Origin: Streptomyces sp. BK340
GTDB lineage: Bacteria > Actinomycetota > Actinomycetes > Streptomycetales > Streptomycetaceae
Length of the DNA: 64,000 nucleotides
NCBI RefSeq assembly: GCF_007827595.1
Contig: NZ_VISR01000006.1
Span: 186,001-250,000, forward strand
Direction: 5' to 3'
Shown here in pieces: positions 17,641 to 28,320 of this stretch. Below the pieces are notes generated by a model that saw only the letters and a program-made list of their open reading frames with translations, had not been told where the DNA came from and made no database searches. The translations under genes were made by a program, and so were the position numbers. Each line of letters begins with the position of its first letter. Within the stretch, counting starts at the first letter, position 1.

Positions 17641-18723
17641 GTGCGTATGGTCTCTCGGAACATCTCCCGGAGAACGAGGTTCTCCCAGGCAGCGGTGGCC
17701 GTCGCGGTCGTCGCCCTCGCGGCCGCCGGCTGCGGAAAGTCCAGCACTGATTCCACCGGCACGTCATCGAAGGACGGCAAGTACACGGGCAAGGGCATCG
17801 GCCTGGCGTACGACGTCGGTGGCAAGGGTGACCAGTCCTTCAACGACGCCGCCTACGCGGGCTTCCAGAAGGCCCAGAAGGACTTCGGCATCGGCGGCCG
17901 GGACGTCGAGCCGACGGACAACGAGTCGGACGCGGACAAGGTGCAGCGTCTGGAGACCCTGGCGAAGGCGGGCTACAACCCGGTCATCGGTGTCGGCTTC
18001 GCCTACGCGGGTGCCGTGCAGGAGGCCGCGCAGAAGTTCCCGAAGGTCACCTTCGGCATCATCGACGACAACAAGACCCAGGCGAAGAACGTCGCCGACA
18101 TGGTCTTCCACGAGGAGCAGTCCTCCTACCTCGCCGGTGTCGCGGCCGCCAAGGCGACCAAGAAGAACCACATCGGCTTCATCGGTGGCGTGGACGTCCC
18201 GCTGATCCACAAGTTCGAGGCGGGCTACGAGCAGGGCGCCAAGTCCGTCAACCCGAAGATCAAGGTCGAGTCGCAGTACCTGACGCAGACCGCCCAGGAG
18301 GGTGGCTTCGCCAGCCCGGACAAGGGCGAGAACGCTGCCAACGGCCAGATCGACGCGGGTGCCGACGTCCTCTTCGCCGCCGCCGGCCTCTCCGGCCAGG
18401 GCGTGATCAAGTCCGCCGCCGAGCACAAGGTCTGGGCCATCGGCGTCGACTCCGACCAGTACAAGCAGGCTGCGCTCGCCAAGTACAAGGACTACATCCT
18501 CGGCTCGGCCCTGAAGAACGTCGGTGGTGCGGTGTACGACCTTGCCAAGTCGGTCCACGACGGCAAGCCGTTGAGCGGCGACGTGCGCGGTGACCTGAAG
18601 TCCGGCGGGGTGGGCTTCGCCGACTCCAACCCGAAGTACCAGGCCATGAAGGACGTCGTTGCTGCGGTCGCCAAGGCGAAGCAGGACATCGTCGACGGCA
18701 AGATCACCGTCAATACGAAGTAA
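17641..18723 (+). CDS. BMP-family nucleoside-binding lipoprotein, copy 1
   Basis: A 360-aa lipoprotein with a positive N-terminus, a hydrophobic stretch and a lipobox ending AAGC. The mature part is a BMP-family periplasmic-binding-like domain (AYDVGGKGDQSFNDAAY, IGVGFAYAGA, FIGGVDVPLIHKFEAGYEQG, WAIGVDSDQYK). Such proteins deliver purine or other nucleosides to an ABC transporter. GTG 17641 is preferred because AAGGG lies 8 nt upstream; GTG 17632 and ATG 17647 are alternatives. Bases 17790-18500 are identical to the second copy downstream. A strong hairpin terminator follows at once. The operator at 17548 suggests nucleoside-responsive control. Probably an alternative binding subunit for the ABC transporter at 20.8 kb. 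Confidence 0.88.
   Translation: MRMVSRNISRRTRFSQAAVAVAVVALAAAGCGKSSTDSTGTSSKDGKYTGKGIGLAYDVGGKGDQSFNDAAYAGFQKAQKDFGIGGRDVEPTDNESDADKVQRLETLAKAGYNPVIGVGFAYAGAVQEAAQKFPKVTFGIIDDNKTQAKNVADMVFHEEQSSYLAGVAAAKATKKNHIGFIGGVDVPLIHKFEAGYEQGAKSVNPKIKVESQYLTQTAQEGGFASPDKGENAANGQIDAGADVLFAAAGLSGQGVIKSAAEHKVWAIGVDSDQYKQAALAKYKDYILGSALKNVGGAVYDLAKSVHDGKPLSGDVRGDLKSGGVGFADSNPKYQAMKDVVAAVAKAKQDIVDGKITVNTK
17790..18500 (+). repeat. 711-bp direct repeat, copy A
   Basis: Identical by eye, base for base, to 19665-20375 (offset 1875). It covers the central coding part of the BMP lipoprotein gene. Flanks diverge at once, at the signal-peptide and C-terminal ends. Confidence 0.9.
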
Positions 18724-18740
18724 GTCGGCACATGTCGCAG

Positions 18741-18789
18741 GCATGAAGAGGGAGCCCCGGCCGTTCGGTACGGGGCTCCCTCTTCATGC
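18741..18789. terminator. Strong 19-bp hairpin terminator
   Basis: A perfect 19-bp stem (GCATGAAGAGGGAGCCCCG and its complement) with an 11-nt loop follows the first BMP gene. It can also stop transcription from the convergent secreted-protein gene. Confidence 0.88.
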
Positions 18790-18878
18790 TTCGGCCGGCA
18801 GTGAGTGCGCCGGGGCGGTCTCGCGGCGGCGCTGTGCTGCTATGAGCGGCTCCATCGCCTGACCACGCAGGGCGCGGT

Positions 18879-19223
18879 CTAGTCGAACGGGTCCGTCTCG
18901 ACGCTGATCTTGTACACGCCGACACCCGAGGCCTTCGGGTTGGTGGTGCAGACGGCCTTCGAGGTCTCGGCGTCGCGGGTGTTGGCCCAGTTGCCGTTGA
19001 CGTTGAACGTGTGGCCGCTGGGGCCGACGCAGACGACCTTCACCCGGTGGGTGTCGAAGCGGGTGCCGCCCCCGTGGCACTTGGCGTAGCCGGTCGACCC
19101 GTCCTTGGAGATCCAGGTGGTGCAGTCGGCCGAGGCCAGTGCGGGTGTGGCGACACCGATGACGGTGGCCGACACGGCGACGCCGACGCTGGCTGCTGCA
19201 GCGGCGATCCTGGTCATTTTCAT
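18879..19223 (-). CDS. Small secreted protein of unknown function
   Basis: A 114-aa protein with an Ala-rich Sec signal peptide (about residues 1-32, likely cleavage after PALASA). The mature part is about 82 aa with four cysteines (DCTTW, AKCHGG, VVCVG, AVCTT), suggesting two extracellular disulfides. I recognise no family. ATG 19223 has a GGGGAA site upstream. It lies between the two duplicated BMP genes and is transcribed opposite to them. It has no evident link to nucleoside uptake and may have been inserted, or spared, when the BMP gene was copied. Confidence 0.75.
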   Translation of the reverse strand: MKMTRIAAAAASVGVAVSATVIGVATPALASADCTTWISKDGSTGYAKCHGGGTRFDTHRVKVVCVGPSGHTFNVNGNWANTRDAETSKAVCTTNPKASGVGVYKISVETDPFD

Positions 19224-19554
19224 GTTGTTCCCCGTAGATCAATGAGGTGCCGCAGGCTGGTCAGGGCCTGCGGAGATGTGCATTGCGGTCACGGATTCTT
19301 CCGGTGCCGACCAGCGGGGAGATCCTCCCCAGGAGTGATCTTGGAGAACAGTTAATCTGTTAAGTGCACGTCAAGCCGAGTGGGGTCGGGGCTGTTTGTC
19401 CACGTGGCCCGGCTGTTGCGGTGACGTGACCACCGAGGTTCAAAACGGTCGTATAACGCTCTGGCAAGTTGGGGTTCTCTCCTTTGTCTACGCGCGTTAC
19501 GCTGCGGCGGAACCAGCGCCTGGTTTGGGCGCTTGCACAAAGGAGTCAAGTTCC
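19224..19554. other. 331-bp divergent intergenic region carrying a nucleoside operator
   Basis: It contains no supported gene. It carries the promoters of the leftward secreted protein and the rightward second BMP gene. The right end has the operator at 19488-19499 and AAGGAG before ATG 19555. About 55 bp separate operator and start, so the operator probably overlaps or flanks the promoter. Confidence 0.6.
19488..19499. promoter_or_regulatory. Nucleoside-regulon operator, site 2
   Basis: CTACGCGCGTTA, the same sequence as site 1, 55 bp before the second BMP gene. Bases TCTACGCGCGTTAC are shared with site 1, so this promoter was probably duplicated with the gene or converged on the motif. Confidence 0.75.
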
Positions 19555-20601
19555 ATGCGCCGGGTGTCTCGTATCACGATTGCAGGCGTTGCGACCGCAG
19601 CGCTGGCCGTCACCGTCTCTGCCTGTGGCAGCTCGTCCACCTCCTCCTCCACCGAGGGCAAGTCCAAGGGCATCGGCCTGGCGTACGACGTCGGTGGCAA
19701 GGGTGACCAGTCCTTCAACGACGCCGCCTACGCGGGCTTCCAGAAGGCCCAGAAGGACTTCGGCATCGGCGGCCGGGACGTCGAGCCGACGGACAACGAG
19801 TCGGACGCGGACAAGGTGCAGCGTCTGGAGACCCTGGCGAAGGCGGGCTACAACCCGGTCATCGGTGTCGGCTTCGCCTACGCGGGTGCCGTGCAGGAGG
19901 CCGCGCAGAAGTTCCCGAAGGTCACCTTCGGCATCATCGACGACAACAAGACCCAGGCGAAGAACGTCGCCGACATGGTCTTCCACGAGGAGCAGTCCTC
20001 CTACCTCGCCGGTGTCGCGGCCGCCAAGGCGACCAAGAAGAACCACATCGGCTTCATCGGTGGCGTGGACGTCCCGCTGATCCACAAGTTCGAGGCGGGC
20101 TACGAGCAGGGCGCCAAGTCCGTCAACCCGAAGATCAAGGTCGAGTCGCAGTACCTGACGCAGACCGCCCAGGAGGGTGGCTTCGCCAGCCCGGACAAGG
20201 GCGAGAACGCTGCCAACGGCCAGATCGACGCGGGTGCCGACGTCCTCTTCGCCGCCGCCGGCCTCTCCGGCCAGGGCGTGATCAAGTCCGCCGCCGAGCA
20301 CAAGGTCTGGGCCATCGGCGTCGACTCCGACCAGTACAAGCAGGCTGCGCTCGCCAAGTACAAGGACTACATCCTGACCTCGGCCCTGAAGAACGTCGAG
20401 GGCGCGGTCTACGACCTTGCCAAGTCCGTCATCAAGGACAAGAAGCCGCTGTCGGGTGACATCCGCGGCTCGCTGGACAACGGTGGTGTCGGCCTGGCCG
20501 ACTCCAACCCGACCTTCAAGAAGAACGCCGCCATGCAGGCCGCGATCAAGAAGGCCGAGGAAGGCATCAAGAACGGCACCATCACGGTGAAGACCTCCTG
20601 A
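19555..20601 (+). CDS. BMP-family nucleoside-binding lipoprotein, copy 2
   Basis: A 348-aa lipoprotein with signal MRRVSRITIAGVATAALAVT and lipobox VSAC. The binding domain is identical to copy 1 from KGIGLAYDVG to KYKDYIL. The C-terminal about 75 residues diverge (VIKDKKPLSGDIRG, FKKNAAMQAAIKKAEEG). ATG 19555 has AAGGAG at a 9-nt distance. A terminator follows, so the gene is a separate unit, but it sits just upstream of the nucleoside ABC operon and should supply its binding protein. Identical ligand pockets predict identical ligands; the differing C-lobe end could alter transporter docking. Confidence 0.9.
   Translation: MRRVSRITIAGVATAALAVTVSACGSSSTSSSTEGKSKGIGLAYDVGGKGDQSFNDAAYAGFQKAQKDFGIGGRDVEPTDNESDADKVQRLETLAKAGYNPVIGVGFAYAGAVQEAAQKFPKVTFGIIDDNKTQAKNVADMVFHEEQSSYLAGVAAAKATKKNHIGFIGGVDVPLIHKFEAGYEQGAKSVNPKIKVESQYLTQTAQEGGFASPDKGENAANGQIDAGADVLFAAAGLSGQGVIKSAAEHKVWAIGVDSDQYKQAALAKYKDYILTSALKNVEGAVYDLAKSVIKDKKPLSGDIRGSLDNGGVGLADSNPTFKKNAAMQAAIKKAEEGIKNGTITVKTS
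19665..20375 (+). repeat. 711-bp direct repeat, copy B
   Basis: Base-identical to 17790-18500 and likewise inside a BMP coding sequence. Synonymous sites are also identical, which points to recent duplication or gene conversion and not to shared constraint alone. Confidence 0.9.
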
Positions 20602-20658
20602 CGATCCAGTCAGAGGCCTTGGCCAACAGAACGCTGTAATGGCAGCGTTACGGCCACG

Positions 20659-20698
20659 GAACGGGGTGCGGAGAGGATGACCTGCCCGCACCCCGTTC
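20659..20698 (+). terminator. Hairpin terminator after BMP copy 2
   Basis: A 13-bp perfect stem (GAACGGGGTGCGG with its complement) and a 14-nt loop lie 57 bp after the stop. Confidence 0.8.
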
Positions 20699-20793
20699 GC
20701 GCGGCAGAATGCTCGGAACGGATCGGATTTTTGCTCGAGGAGAAGTTCTCGATCAAGGTCGGTCAGATCCGGGCACTATTTAAAGCAGGGGCG

Positions 20794-20805
20794 CTACGCG
20801 CGTAG
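20794..20805. promoter_or_regulatory. Nucleoside-regulon operator, site 3 (perfect palindrome)
   Basis: CTACGCGCGTAG lies 29 bp upstream of the AUC start of the ABC ATPase gene. It sits between the BMP terminator and the ribosome site, placing the whole transporter-cdd operon under this operator. Confidence 0.85.
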
Positions 20806-20834
20806 AGCGGCCCCTTTCCCGAGGAGAGTGCGCC

Positions 20835-22504
<1,670 letters not shown>

Positions 22505-22508
<4 letters not shown>

Positions 22509-23626
22509 AGAAGTTCGACAAGGAGCGGGTGCTCGTCGCGGTGGCCGGCCCGGTCATCGCGCTCGTCCTGGCGATCGTGCTGACCTCCGTGGTCCTGCTC
22601 GCCTCGGGCAAGAACCCGATCGAGCCGTACATCCTGATGCTCCAGCAGCTGCCGTACTCGGACATCCAGGTGCTGATCATCAACCAGGCGTCGCTGTACT
22701 ACATCGCCGCCATCGCGGTCGCCCTCGGCTTCCGCATGAACCTGTTCAACATCGGTGTCGACGGCCAGTACCGCCTCGCCGCGGTGATGACCGCCGTCGT
22801 CGGCGCGCACGTGGCCCTGCCCGGCGCCCTGCAGATCCCGCTGCTGCTGATCGTCGCCATGGCCACCGGCGCGTTCTGGGCCGGCATCGCCGGTGTCCTG
22901 AAGGTCACCCGGGGTGTCAGCGAGGTCGTCGCCACGATCATGCTGAACTCGATCGCCACCGCCGTCATCGGCTACGTCACCCTCACCGACGTGTGGGGCG
23001 TGCAGGTCGGCGACAACGTGACGACGGGCGTCATGAAGAAGTCCGGCTGGGTCCCGGGCATCAACCTGGGCTCGGACGTCGGTGAGATCTACGGCCTGGT
23101 CTTCCTCGCCGTCCTCCTCGGCATCGGCTACTGGGTCGCCCTCAACCGCACCCGCTTCGGCTTCGACCTGCGCGCCACCGGCGCCTCCGAGACCGCCGCC
23201 GCGGCCTCCGGCGTCGACGCCAAGCGCATGGTGCTGACCGCGATGCTGATCTCCGGCGCCATCTCCGGCCTCGCCGGTCTGCCGCTGCTGCTCGGCGACA
23301 CCCACACCTACAGCCTGAGCTTCCCCGCGGGCCTCGGCTTCACCGCCATCGGCATCGCGCTGCTCGGCCGCAACAACCCCGGTGGCATCGCGCTCGCCGC
23401 CCTGCTGTGGGCCTTCCTCGACAAGGCCTCGCCCGCCCTCGACTACGCGACCCCCGTGGCGTACGACAAGGAGATCGCGACGATCATGCAGGGCCTGATC
23501 GTCTTCGCGGTCGTCATCTCGTACGCGGCCGTCCAGCAGTGGGCCCTGCGCCGCCAGCAGCGCCGGGTCGGTGCCGAGCTGGCCGCGGCCGCCGCCCAGA
23601 ACACCAACAAGGAGGTGGCTGCCTGA
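22505..23626 (+). CDS. Nucleoside ABC transporter permease 1
   Basis: A 373-aa inner-membrane permease of the BPD_transp_2 type with about nine hydrophobic segments. The first is VAVAGPVIALVLAIVLTSVV, and the conserved cytoplasmic coupling region includes GVSEVVATIMLNSIA and LNRTRFGFDLRATG. NIGVDGQYRLAAV is typical of nucleoside permeases such as NupP/YufP. It starts with ATG overlapping the ATPase stop (ATGA) and pairs with the next permease in the heterodimeric membrane pore. Confidence 0.9.
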
Positions 23627-24888
23627 TGTCCACCGCGACCATCGCCAAGCCGCAGGCGAAGCAGCCCGGCAAGGGCGGCCGCCGTATGTCGCTCCCGGTA
23701 CTCCTGCTGGTCATCGCGGGCGTGCTGGTGCTGACCTCGATCGTCCGCATCATCACCGGTGCGGACGGCATCACCTCGGTCGGACAGATGTCCACCGCGC
23801 TGCAGCTCGCGGTGCCGATCGGCCTCGCCGGCCTCGGCGGTCTGTGGGCCGAGCGCGCGGGCGTCGTCAACATCGGCCTCGAGGGCATGATGATCCTCGG
23901 CACCTGGTTCGGCGCCTGGGCCGGCTACCAGTGGGGCCCGTGGGTCGGTGTCGTCTTCGGCATCATCGGCGGCGCGCTCGGCGCCGTCCTGCACGCCATC
24001 GCCACCGTCACGTTCAACGTCAACCACATCGTCTCCGGTGTGGCGCTGAACATCCTGGCCCTCGGCACCACCCGCTACCTGTCGAAGTTCACCTTCGCCA
24101 ACGCTCCGCAGGGCTCCACCAAGCAGTCCCCGCCGATCGACTCGCTCGGCGAGTTCAGCATCCCGGGCCTGTCGGACTGGCTGAACACGCTGAACGAGAA
24201 GCACTGGTTCCTGGTCTCCGACATCGCCGGCCTGCTCGGCGGTCTGGTCACCGACCTGTCGCCGCTGACCGTGATCGCGGTCGCCACGGTCCCGCTGACC
24301 TGGTGGGTGCTGTGGCGGACCTCCTTCGGTCTGCGCCTGCGCTCCTGCGGTGAGAACCCGGTGGCGGCCGAGTCCCTCGGCGTCAACGTGTACAAGTACA
24401 AGTACATCGCCGTGATCATCTCCGGTGGCTTCGCCGGTCTCGGCGGCGCGTTCCTGTCCATCGTCGCCTCGAACGTGTACCTCGACGGCCAGACGGCCGG
24501 CCGCGGCTACATCGGTCTCGCCGCGATGATCTTCGGTAACTGGATGCCGGGCGGCCTCGCTCTCGGCGCGGGCCTGTTCGGTTACACCGACAGCCTCAAC
24601 CTGCGCGGCGGCACGGTGAACGTCCACGCGCTGATCCTGCTGCTGGCGATCCTCCTGGTGTTCGGCGCCGCCTACCAGGCGTGGAAGAAGAAGTACGTCC
24701 CCGCCGTCATCACGGCCGTCATCGCGGTCCTGATGTTCGTCTGGTACTCCTCCACCAACGAGGTCCCGCGCCAGCTGGTGACGGCGACCCCGTACATCGT
24801 CACGCTGCTCGTCCTGTCGCTGTCCGCGCAGAAGCTGCGCATGCCGAAGGCGGACGGCCTGCCGTACCGGAAGGGGCAGGGCAAGTGA
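23626..24888 (+). CDS. Nucleoside ABC transporter permease 2
   Basis: A 420-aa permease of the same superfamily as the preceding one (NupQ/YufQ type). Diagnostic segments are GGLWAERAGVVNIGLEGMMI, NHIVSGVALNILALG and the coupling helix LRLRSCGENPVAAESLGVN. ATG 23626 overlaps the previous stop (TGATG). The C-terminal extension (about 350-420) adds further hydrophobic segments. It overlaps cdd by GTGA, so the entire operon is translationally coupled. Confidence 0.9.
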   Translation: MSTATIAKPQAKQPGKGGRRMSLPVLLLVIAGVLVLTSIVRIITGADGITSVGQMSTALQLAVPIGLAGLGGLWAERAGVVNIGLEGMMILGTWFGAWAGYQWGPWVGVVFGIIGGALGAVLHAIATVTFNVNHIVSGVALNILALGTTRYLSKFTFANAPQGSTKQSPPIDSLGEFSIPGLSDWLNTLNEKHWFLVSDIAGLLGGLVTDLSPLTVIAVATVPLTWWVLWRTSFGLRLRSCGENPVAAESLGVNVYKYKYIAVIISGGFAGLGGAFLSIVASNVYLDGQTAGRGYIGLAAMIFGNWMPGGLALGAGLFGYTDSLNLRGGTVNVHALILLLAILLVFGAAYQAWKKKYVPAVITAVIAVLMFVWYSSTNEVPRQLVTATPYIVTLLVLSLSAQKLRMPKADGLPYRKGQGK

Positions 24889-25292
24889 CCGCCGCAGCGG
24901 CCGCCGACTTCGACTGGGAGGCGCTGCGCGCCGAGGCGCGGGAGGCCATGTCCCACGCCTACGCCCCCTACTCGGGCTTCCCGGTCGGTGCGGCCGCTCT
25001 GGTCGACGACGGGCGAACGGTCAACGGCTGCAACGTCGAGAACGCCTCCTACGGCCTCGGCCTGTGCGCCGAGTGCGGGCTGGTCTCGCAGCTGCAGCGC
25101 ACCGGGGGCGGCCGCCTCACGCACTTCACCTGCGTGGACGGCACGGGCGGGCTGCTCGTCCCGTGCGGCCGCTGCCGCCAGCTGCTCTACGAGTTCGGCG
25201 GCCCCGACCTGCTGCTGGACACCCCGGCGGGCATCCTCCCGCTCTCCGAGATGCTGCCCCAGGCCTTCGGCCCGGACCATCTCACCAAGTAA
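24885..25292 (+). CDS. cdd: Cytidine deaminase
   Basis: A 135-aa zinc deaminase, the usual tetrameric size, converting cytidine and deoxycytidine to uridine and deoxyuridine. Zinc and catalytic residues are in CAECG (Cys and the proton-shuttling Glu) and PCGRC (two Cys). FPVGAAAL and NGCNVENASYG complete the site. GTG 24885 overlaps the permease stop. Its place after the nucleoside transporter gives import followed by deamination, feeding the phosphorylase next door. Confidence 0.95.
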   Translation: MTAAAAADFDWEALRAEAREAMSHAYAPYSGFPVGAAALVDDGRTVNGCNVENASYGLGLCAECGLVSQLQRTGGGRLTHFTCVDGTGGLLVPCGRCRQLLYEFGGPDLLLDTPAGILPLSEMLPQAFGPDHLTK

Positions 25293-25299
25293 CTCCCGT

Positions 25300-25330
25300 A
25301 CGGCCCCCCTGACCTGCGCAGGGGGGCCGT
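25300..25330 (+). terminator. Hairpin between cdd and the phosphorylase gene
   Basis: A perfect 10-bp stem, ACGGCCCCCC / GGGGGGCCGT, with an 11-nt loop fills most of the 72-bp gap. It may terminate part of the transcripts or stabilise the upstream mRNA, lowering phosphorylase output. Confidence 0.75.
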
Positions 25331-25364
25331 GCACTTCGCACCTCCCGGAAGGAAGTCATCAGCC

Positions 25365-26648
25365 ATGGCCATGGACGCCATCTCCGTCATCCGCACCAAG
25401 CGGGACCGCGGTGAGCTGACCGACGAGCAGATCGACTGGGTCATCGACGCGTACACCCGCGGCGAGGTCGCCGACTACCAGATGGCCGCGCTCAACATGG
25501 CGATCCTGCTCAACGGCATGAACCGCCGCGAGATCGCCCGCTGGACCGCGGCCATGATCGCCTCCGGCGAGCGCATGGACTTCTCCTCGCTGTCCCGTCC
25601 GACGGCGGACAAGCACTCCACGGGCGGCGTCGGCGACAAGATCACGCTGCCGCTCGCGCCCCTCGTGGCGGCCTGCGGCGCTGCCGTCCCGCAGTTGTCC
25701 GGCCGCGGTCTCGGCCACACCGGCGGCACCCTGGACAAGCTGGAGTCGATCCCCGGCTGGCGCGCGCTGCTCTCCAACGAGGAGATGCTGCACGTCCTGG
25801 ACACCACGGGCGCGGTGATCTGCGCGGCGGGCGACGGCCTGGCCCCGGCCGACAAGAAGCTGTACGCCCTGCGCGACGTCACCGGCACCGTCGAGGCGAT
25901 CCCGCTGATCGCCTCCTCGATCATGTCGAAGAAGATCGCCGAGGGCACCGGCTCCCTGGTCCTGGACGTGAAGGTCGGCTCGGGCGCCTTCATGAAGACG
26001 ATCGAGGACGCACGCGAGCTGGCCTCCACGATGGTCGGCCTCGGCACCGACCACGGTGTGAAGACGGTCGCCCTCCTGACCGACATGTCCACCCCCCTCG
26101 GCCTCACCGCGGGCAACGCCCTCGAGGTCCGTGAGTCGGTCGAGGTCCTGGCCGGCGGCGGCCCGGCGGACGTCGTCGAGCTGACGATCGCGCTCGCCCG
26201 CGAGATGCTCGACGCCGCCGGCGTGAAGGACGCGGACCCGGCGAAGGCCTTGGCCGACGGCTCGGCGATGGACGTCTGGCGCCGGATGATCGCGGCCCAG
26301 GGCGGCGACCCGGACGCGGTGCTGCCCACGTCCCGCGAGCAGCACGTCATCAAGGCCCCCTCCTCCGGTGTCCTCACCCGCCTGGACGCCTACGACATCG
26401 GTGTCGGCGCCTGGCGCCTCGGCGCGGGCCGCGCCCGCAAGGAGGACCCGGTGCAGGCCGGGGCGGGCATCGAGATGCACGCCAAGCCGGGCGACACGGT
26501 CACCGAGGGCCAGCCCCTCCTGACCCTCCACACGGACACCCCCGAGCGCTTCGAGTACGCGCTCCAGGCGGTCGAGGGCTCGTACGACATCGCGGCGGCA
26601 GGTACGGACTTCACGGCTTCGCCGGTGGTGCTGGAGCGTATTGCCTGA
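25365..26648 (+). CDS. deoA: Thymidine / pyrimidine-nucleoside phosphorylase
   Basis: A 427-aa glycosyltransferase-fold phosphorylase that cleaves thymidine and deoxyuridine (perhaps uridine) with phosphate to base and deoxyribose-1-phosphate. The family signature SGRGLGHTGGTLDKLESI is present, with DKHSTGGVGDK and the SSIMSKKIAEG phosphate/sugar region. ATG 25365 has GGAAGGAAG upstream; ATG 25371 is an alternative. It is probably read through from the transporter-cdd operon past the hairpin. Its product feeds the pentomutase-deoC route at 43-47 kb. Confidence 0.93.
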   Translation: MAMDAISVIRTKRDRGELTDEQIDWVIDAYTRGEVADYQMAALNMAILLNGMNRREIARWTAAMIASGERMDFSSLSRPTADKHSTGGVGDKITLPLAPLVAACGAAVPQLSGRGLGHTGGTLDKLESIPGWRALLSNEEMLHVLDTTGAVICAAGDGLAPADKKLYALRDVTGTVEAIPLIASSIMSKKIAEGTGSLVLDVKVGSGAFMKTIEDARELASTMVGLGTDHGVKTVALLTDMSTPLGLTAGNALEVRESVEVLAGGGPADVVELTIALAREMLDAAGVKDADPAKALADGSAMDVWRRMIAAQGGDPDAVLPTSREQHVIKAPSSGVLTRLDAYDIGVGAWRLGAGRARKEDPVQAGAGIEMHAKPGDTVTEGQPLLTLHTDTPERFEYALQAVEGSYDIAAAGTDFTASPVVLERIA

Positions 26649-26670
26649 CCTGCGCTTTCCCCTTTCGGGT

Positions 26671-26704
26671 GAACGGGATCGGTGGACCTCCGCCGGTCCC
26701 GTTC
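26671..26704 (+). terminator. Hairpin terminator after deoA
   Basis: GAACGGGATCGG pairs with CCGGTCCCGTTC, 12 bp with one G-T pair, in the short gap after the phosphorylase gene. Confidence 0.7.
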
Positions 26705-26743
26705 GGCATGCTGGGATCGGTGACGCACCGATAGGAGACCGCT

Positions 26744-27328
26744 GTGAGCGCACTCACCGTCAGCCAGGACCCCGACCAGAACTGGGACGATCTCGTCCGG
26801 TACTGGGAGGAGATGGAATGGCCCGAGGGCAGCAAGGTGGAGATCATCGAGGGGATCATCACCGTGTCACCTGCTCCTGCGTACCGCCACAACGTGATCG
26901 CGGAACGCATCCAGCGTCGCCTCTACTCCGTGATCCCCGACGACTGGGGAATCTTCCAGACACTCGCGATCGCAGTGCCGTCACGTCTGGGCATGCTCAT
27001 CCCGGACTTGGTGGTGACCCAGGTACAGGAACGCCCCGAAGCTGACTCGCACATCCCGGCAGCGCTCGCCGAACTCGTCGTCGAAGTGACCTCCAAGTCC
27101 AACGCCCGGCACGACCGGGTGAGCAAACCCGCCGCCTACGCGACCGCAGGTATCCCGCTCTACCTTCTCGTCGACCCCTGGGCGCCCGGCGGCCCCACCG
27201 CAACGCTCTACGGTGAGCCCAAGGGTGAGGTCTACCGGACCCTGAGCGCCGTGAAATTCGGTGATCCCATCACACTGCCGGAGCCGTTCGACGTCACGAT
27301 CGACACCGGCGAGTTCCCTGTCGACTGA
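26744..27328 (+). CDS. Uma2-family (DUF820) nuclease-like protein
   Basis: A 194-aa protein with the Uma2/DUF820 restriction-endonuclease-like fold. Catalytic-type residues lie in IEGIITVSPAP, PDLVVTQ and ELVVEVTSKSN (the E-x-K-like core). Such proteins are abundant in actinobacteria and cyanobacteria; their physiological role is unclear. GTG 26744 has AGGAG 6 nt upstream. It is monocistronic, flanked by the deoA terminator and a convergent AEC gene only 3 bp away. It does not appear to belong to nucleoside metabolism. Confidence 0.85.
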   Translation: MSALTVSQDPDQNWDDLVRYWEEMEWPEGSKVEIIEGIITVSPAPAYRHNVIAERIQRRLYSVIPDDWGIFQTLAIAVPSRLGMLIPDLVVTQVQERPEADSHIPAALAELVVEVTSKSNARHDRVSKPAAYATAGIPLYLLVDPWAPGGPTATLYGEPKGEVYRTLSAVKFGDPITLPEPFDVTIDTGEFPVD

Positions 27329-27331
27329 CCC

Positions 27332-28252
27332 TCACCCCAGAACCGCCGCCACCCCCACCAGCACCGGCACCGACACCACTGTCGACAACAGGACCGACTC
27401 CCGGGCCAGAGCCTCGGCCACGCGGTAGCGGCTCGCGTACGTGAACAGGTTCTGCGCGGCCGGCAGGGCTGACGTCACCACCACGTCCAGCAGGGTCGCG
27501 CCGTGCAGGAGGAAGACCTCACTCGCCAGCACCCACGCCACCAGCGGCTGCCCCACCGACTTCAGCGTCACCGACAGCAGGACCAGTCGGCGGTCCCGCC
27601 CCCGGCCAGGGGCCGCGCTGCCGTGCAGGGACATGCCGAAGGCCAGGAGGGCCGCCGGCACGGACATGTTGCCGATCAGGGTGAGGGGATCCATGACCGG
27701 GTCGGGGACCTTCCAGCCCGCCGCCGACACCACGACGCCCGACAGCGAGCCGATCGCTATCGGGTTGCGCAGCGGGGTCAGCAGGCGGCGCCACAGCGTG
27801 CCCTTCTCGCCCATCCCCGAGAGGTCGAGGACCGTCAGGGCGACGGGCGTGACCAGGACGACCTGGAAGAGCAGCACCGGTGCCACCAGGGACGCGTCGC
27901 CCAGGACGTACGCGGCGATCGGGATGCCCAGATTGCCCGAGTTGACGTAGCCGGAGCACAGCGCGCCGATCGTGGTGCGGCCCACGCCCCAGCCGCGCAG
28001 CGCGCCGATCGCCACGAAGACCCCGCAGACCGCGGCCGTGCTCAGGGCCGTCACCAGGAGCCGGCTGGAGAACAGCACCGACAGGTCGGCCCTGGCCAGG
28101 GTCGTGAAGAGGAGCGCCGGGCCCGCCACGGTGAACGCCAGCGCGGTCAGGACCTCGCGGCCCTGGTCGCCGAGCGAACCGCGCCGCCCGAGTACGTACC
28201 CCACCCCGATGACGACCGCGATCACCGCGAACCCGCTCAGCACCCCCTGCAC
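27332..28252 (-). CDS. AEC-family transporter
   Basis: A 306-aa membrane protein of the auxin efflux carrier family with about nine or ten hydrophobic helices. FAVIAVVIGVGYVLGRRG opens the first repeat. Helix-breaking conserved sites include LCSGYVNSGNLGIPIAAYVLG and ALPAAQNLFTYASRY. It probably exports an organic acid or amino acid-like anion. The start is GTG 28252 because GGAGGG lies 8 nt upstream; the GTG three codons earlier would overlap that site. It is convergent with the Uma2 gene. Substrate is not predictable. Confidence 0.85.
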   Translation of the reverse strand: MQGVLSGFAVIAVVIGVGYVLGRRGSLGDQGREVLTALAFTVAGPALLFTTLARADLSVLFSSRLLVTALSTAAVCGVFVAIGALRGWGVGRTTIGALCSGYVNSGNLGIPIAAYVLGDASLVAPVLLFQVVLVTPVALTVLDLSGMGEKGTLWRRLLTPLRNPIAIGSLSGVVVSAAGWKVPDPVMDPLTLIGNMSVPAALLAFGMSLHGSAAPGRGRDRRLVLLSVTLKSVGQPLVAWVLASEVFLLHGATLLDVVVTSALPAAQNLFTYASRYRVAEALARESVLLSTVVSVPVLVGVAAVLG

Positions 28253-28320
28253 GGAGCCCACCCTCCGGCGGAGCGGGGGAGCGGGTCAATGTGATCTTCG
28301 CCAGGGTGCGGGCCGGCGCG

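Noticed and set aside
26923..27203. Small frames opposite the Uma2-like gene
   Set aside because: They are antisense to a well supported gene and have no start site or family motif.
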